From positions 248,001 to 312,000 of the forward strand of contig CAWGWC010000003.1 of assembly GCA_963826165.1 (NCBI GenBank): a DNA stretch of 64,000 nucleotides, given 5' to 3'. The notes below the pieces were generated by a model. It ran no database searches, was not told the origin of the DNA, and saw nothing but the letters and a program-made list of their open reading frames with translations. Below, piece after piece: positions 62,137-64,000 of this stretch. This DNA is from JACVRW01 sp963826165. Lineage in GTDB: Bacteria > Actinomycetota > Thermoleophilia > Solirubrobacterales > Thermoleophilaceae. The position numbers and the translations under genes are program-made. Within the stretch, counting starts at the first letter, position 1. Each line of letters starts with the position of its first letter.

Positions 62137-63402
62137 TCAACCCAGCGCGCTCAGCCGCCGTTCGAGCTCCGTGCGCTCGACGGCGTTGGCGGTGAGCGCG
62201 ATCGCGCGCTCGTACGCGCGGGCCGCGGCGCCGGCGTCGCCCGAGCGGCCGAGCAGCTCGGCGTGCGCAGCGTGCAGCGGCTGGTAGCGCTCGAGCGCCG
62301 GATCGCCGAGCAGCGGCTCGAGTAGCTCCAGGCCGGCGACGGGCCCGTCGGCCAGCCCGACGGCGACCGCCCGGTTGAGCTCGATCACCGGTGACGGGTT
62401 GAGCCTGGCCAGGGCTCCGAACAGCTCGGCGATCTGGGCCCAATCGGTGGCTTCGGCGTCCTCGGCCTGGATCTGCAGGGCGATGATCGCGGCCTGCAGC
62501 TGGTACTCGCCCGGACGCCGCAGGCGCACCGCGCGCTCCAGCTTCTCGAGGCCCTCGGTGATCCGGCCCTGGTCCCAGAGCGAGCGGTCCTGCTCGTCCA
62601 GCGCCACGTAGCGCCCACTCGAATCGACTCGGGCGCCGCGACGCGCGTCGTGCAGCAGCATCAACGCAGACAGTCCCAGGACCTCGGCGTCGTCGGGCAT
62701 CAACTCCGACAGCAGCTCGCCCAGGCGAATCGCCTCGTCGCACAGCTCCTCGCGGACGAGGCGATCACCCTCGGTGGCCGTGTAGCCCTCGTTGAAGACC
62801 AGATACACCACCCGCAGCACTCCGCGCAGGCGGTCGGGGAGCTCGTCGTCGGCCGGCACCCGGTACGGGATGTGCGCGTCGGCGATCTTGCGCTTCGCGC
62901 GCACGATCCGCTTGCCCATGGTCGGCTCGGCGACCAGGAAGGCACGGGCGATCTCGCCGGTGGTCAGGCCCCCGAGCGCACGCAACGTGAGCGCCACACG
63001 CGCCGGCATCTCCAGCGCCGGGTGGCAACAGGTGAAGATCAGGCGCAGCCGGTCATCGACGATCGTGCTCTCGTCGTCCATCGGTGGGTCCTCCTCGTGG
63101 GCGTCCAGGCGCATCAGCTCGGCCAGCCGCTCGGCGCGGTCGGCCACGGACCGGTTGCGTCGCAGGCGATCGATCGCCCGCCGCCGGGCAGCGGTGGTGA
63201 TCCACGCCCCGGGATTGGCCGGGACACCGTCGCGCCCCCAAACCGTGACCGCCGCCTCGAACGCGTCCTGCACCGCGTCCTCGGCCAGCTGGAAGTCGCC
63301 GGCCTGCCGGATCAGGGTGGCCAGCACGATCGCGCGCTCGTCGCGAAACGCGCGCACGACGGCAGCCGAGGCCGGGTCCACCGGGTCGACGCCGCCGCTC
63401 AC
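62137..63402 (-). CDS. ECF42-type sigma factor with C-terminal TPR-like extension
   Basis: A 421-residue sigma factor. Regions 2 and 4 (about residues 12-190) include DFQLAEDAVQDAFEAAV, PGAWITTAARRRAIDRLRR and LTTGEIARAFLVAEPTMGKRIVRAKRKI. The last about 230 residues form a helical TPR-like extension with FNEGYTATEGD. This layout and the coupled DGPF protein match group ECF42, whose activity depends on the extension instead of a classical anti-sigma factor. The GTG overlaps the previous stop (GTGA). Confidence 0.88.
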   Translation of the reverse strand: MSGGVDPVDPASAAVVRAFRDERAIVLATLIRQAGDFQLAEDAVQDAFEAAVTVWGRDGVPANPGAWITTAARRRAIDRLRRNRSVADRAERLAELMRLDAHEEDPPMDDESTIVDDRLRLIFTCCHPALEMPARVALTLRALGGLTTGEIARAFLVAEPTMGKRIVRAKRKIADAHIPYRVPADDELPDRLRGVLRVVYLVFNEGYTATEGDRLVREELCDEAIRLGELLSELMPDDAEVLGLSALMLLHDARRGARVDSSGRYVALDEQDRSLWDQGRITEGLEKLERAVRLRRPGEYQLQAAIIALQIQAEDAEATDWAQIAELFGALARLNPSPVIELNRAVAVGLADGPVAGLELLEPLLGDPALERYQPLHAAHAELLGRSGDAGAAARAYERAIALTANAVERTELERRLSALG

Positions 63403-63812
63403 GCCAGATCGTTCACCGCTTCGTCCGCCAGGTCGGCGCCGGCCTCGCGCGATACGCGCAGCCACTCGTCGGCCGGCATGACCGGGCGCACCTCCACCGT
63501 CCCGAAGCGCGCAGCGGGTATTCGGGCGGCCTGCTTCAGCGCCTCGTCGAGGTCCGCGCACTCCAGGATGTAGTAGCCGGCCAGAACCTCCTTCGTCACC
63601 GCGAACGGGCCGTCGGTGATCTCCGCCTCTCCCTCGCGCACGCGGACCGACGTCGCGCTCTCCACGGAATGCAGGCGCTGGACGCCCACCAAGAGACCGG
63701 CCTCACGCAGGCTGCGGTGCAGCTCCACGAACATCGGCATCTGCCGCTCGCGCTCGGCCTGCTCGGCCGCGTCGACCTCCTCCTGATAGACGAGCAACAT
63801 GTACTGAGACAT
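63399..63812 (-). CDS. DGPF/YciI-family protein partnered with ECF42
   Basis: A 137-residue YCII-related protein. MSQYMLLVYQEE begins a ferredoxin-like fold and ITDGPFAVTKEVLAGYYILE holds the DGPF motif. Such proteins are the usual partners and targets of ECF42 sigma factors, with unknown biochemical role. It is the first gene of the pair. The 188 bases to the window edge show no other gene. Confidence 0.88.
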   Translation of the reverse strand: MSQYMLLVYQEEVDAAEQAERERQMPMFVELHRSLREAGLLVGVQRLHSVESATSVRVREGEAEITDGPFAVTKEVLAGYYILECADLDEALKQAARIPAARFGTVEVRPVMPADEWLRVSREAGADLADEAVNDLA

Positions 63813-64000
63813 CGCGCCTCCAACGGTCGTGGTCTTCGCCGCACGCTACGCGGCCCCATAGCTACGTCGCCGCCCCCGGTTCGATTTGGACACCCCTGGA
63901 CCGGCCCCTTCCTTCACCTTTCATCGCCAAAGCTGCGCACTGTTTCGTTTCTGCTGACAGCTGCGCCAATTGAGGCATTGAAGTGAGCGAGTCGGGTACG

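Overview
The window is a 64 kb piece of a very GC-rich chromosome with dense coding on both strands, frequent GTG/TTG starts and many 4-base ATGA/GTGA gene overlaps. The gene content points to a high-GC actinobacterium, most likely class Thermoleophilia (Solirubrobacterales or a relative). The main pointers are a form I aerobic CO dehydrogenase, two large LAL-type LuxR regulators, and a secreted PKD protein whose Cys-containing basic C-terminus I associate with that class. The assignment is inference from composition and gene style. I saw no rRNA, tRNA, CRISPR array or insertion sequence.

Region 1 (1-9 kb) holds a DEAD-box helicase fragment, an acyl desaturase, an ECF sigma / zinc-finger anti-sigma pair and a DoxX protein. 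It continues with a leftward group (helical-repeat protein, RDD protein, NfeD, slipin), an HdeD-like protein, a LysR regulator divergent from a RibD/DHFR-type reductase, and the AzlCD exporter. Region 2 (9-25.5 kb) has a large FAD oxidoreductase fused to an acetoacetate-decarboxylase-like domain, two MFS exporters, an ABC exporter, a cupin, a GAF/HD-GYP protein and tatA-tatC. It also has a methyltransferase / phosphodiester glycosidase pair, an RTX-repeat protein and an animal-type heme peroxidase.

Region 3 (25.5-36.6 kb) contains two paralogous LAL regulators and several small or membrane proteins: two 67-aa paralogs, a 210-aa membrane protein, an 80-aa protein, a frameshifted MMPL transporter and a 59-aa peptide. 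Five of these genes carry the same upstream element, TCAGGG-N9-GATG, placed 36 or 37 bases before an ATG. The core is an inverted repeat (TCAGGG-N5-CCCYGA), usually with a second TCAGGG upstream. This looks like a local regulon with an unusual fixed geometry and is the most striking pattern in the window.

Region 4 (36.6-50.2 kb) holds a secreted M28 peptidase and then a leftward CO dehydrogenase locus. In transcription order this is XdhC fused to a YHS domain, a MobA-like transferase, a zinc ribbon, five consecutive small single-span membrane proteins joined by 4-base overlaps, coxM, coxS, coxL (AYRCSFR motif, form I), coxD, coxE, a small zinc protein and an orphan piece of a CoxL-like cofactor domain. 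coxG lies just beyond. The five-gene membrane cassette and the XdhC-YHS fusion are candidate new parts of the CO-oxidation machinery.

Region 5 (50.2-64 kb) has an acidic disordered protein, a zwf pseudogene with an internal deletion and a frameshift, and an operon of PKD protein, proline-rich protein and membrane-anchored pseudokinase. It ends with a homocysteine methyltransferase-like protein, a FUSC-like protein, a truncated hemoglobin, a cutinase-like esterase, an MFS exporter linked to a DUF899 protein by a 15-codon mini-ORF, and an ECF42-type sigma factor coupled to a DGPF/YciI protein.
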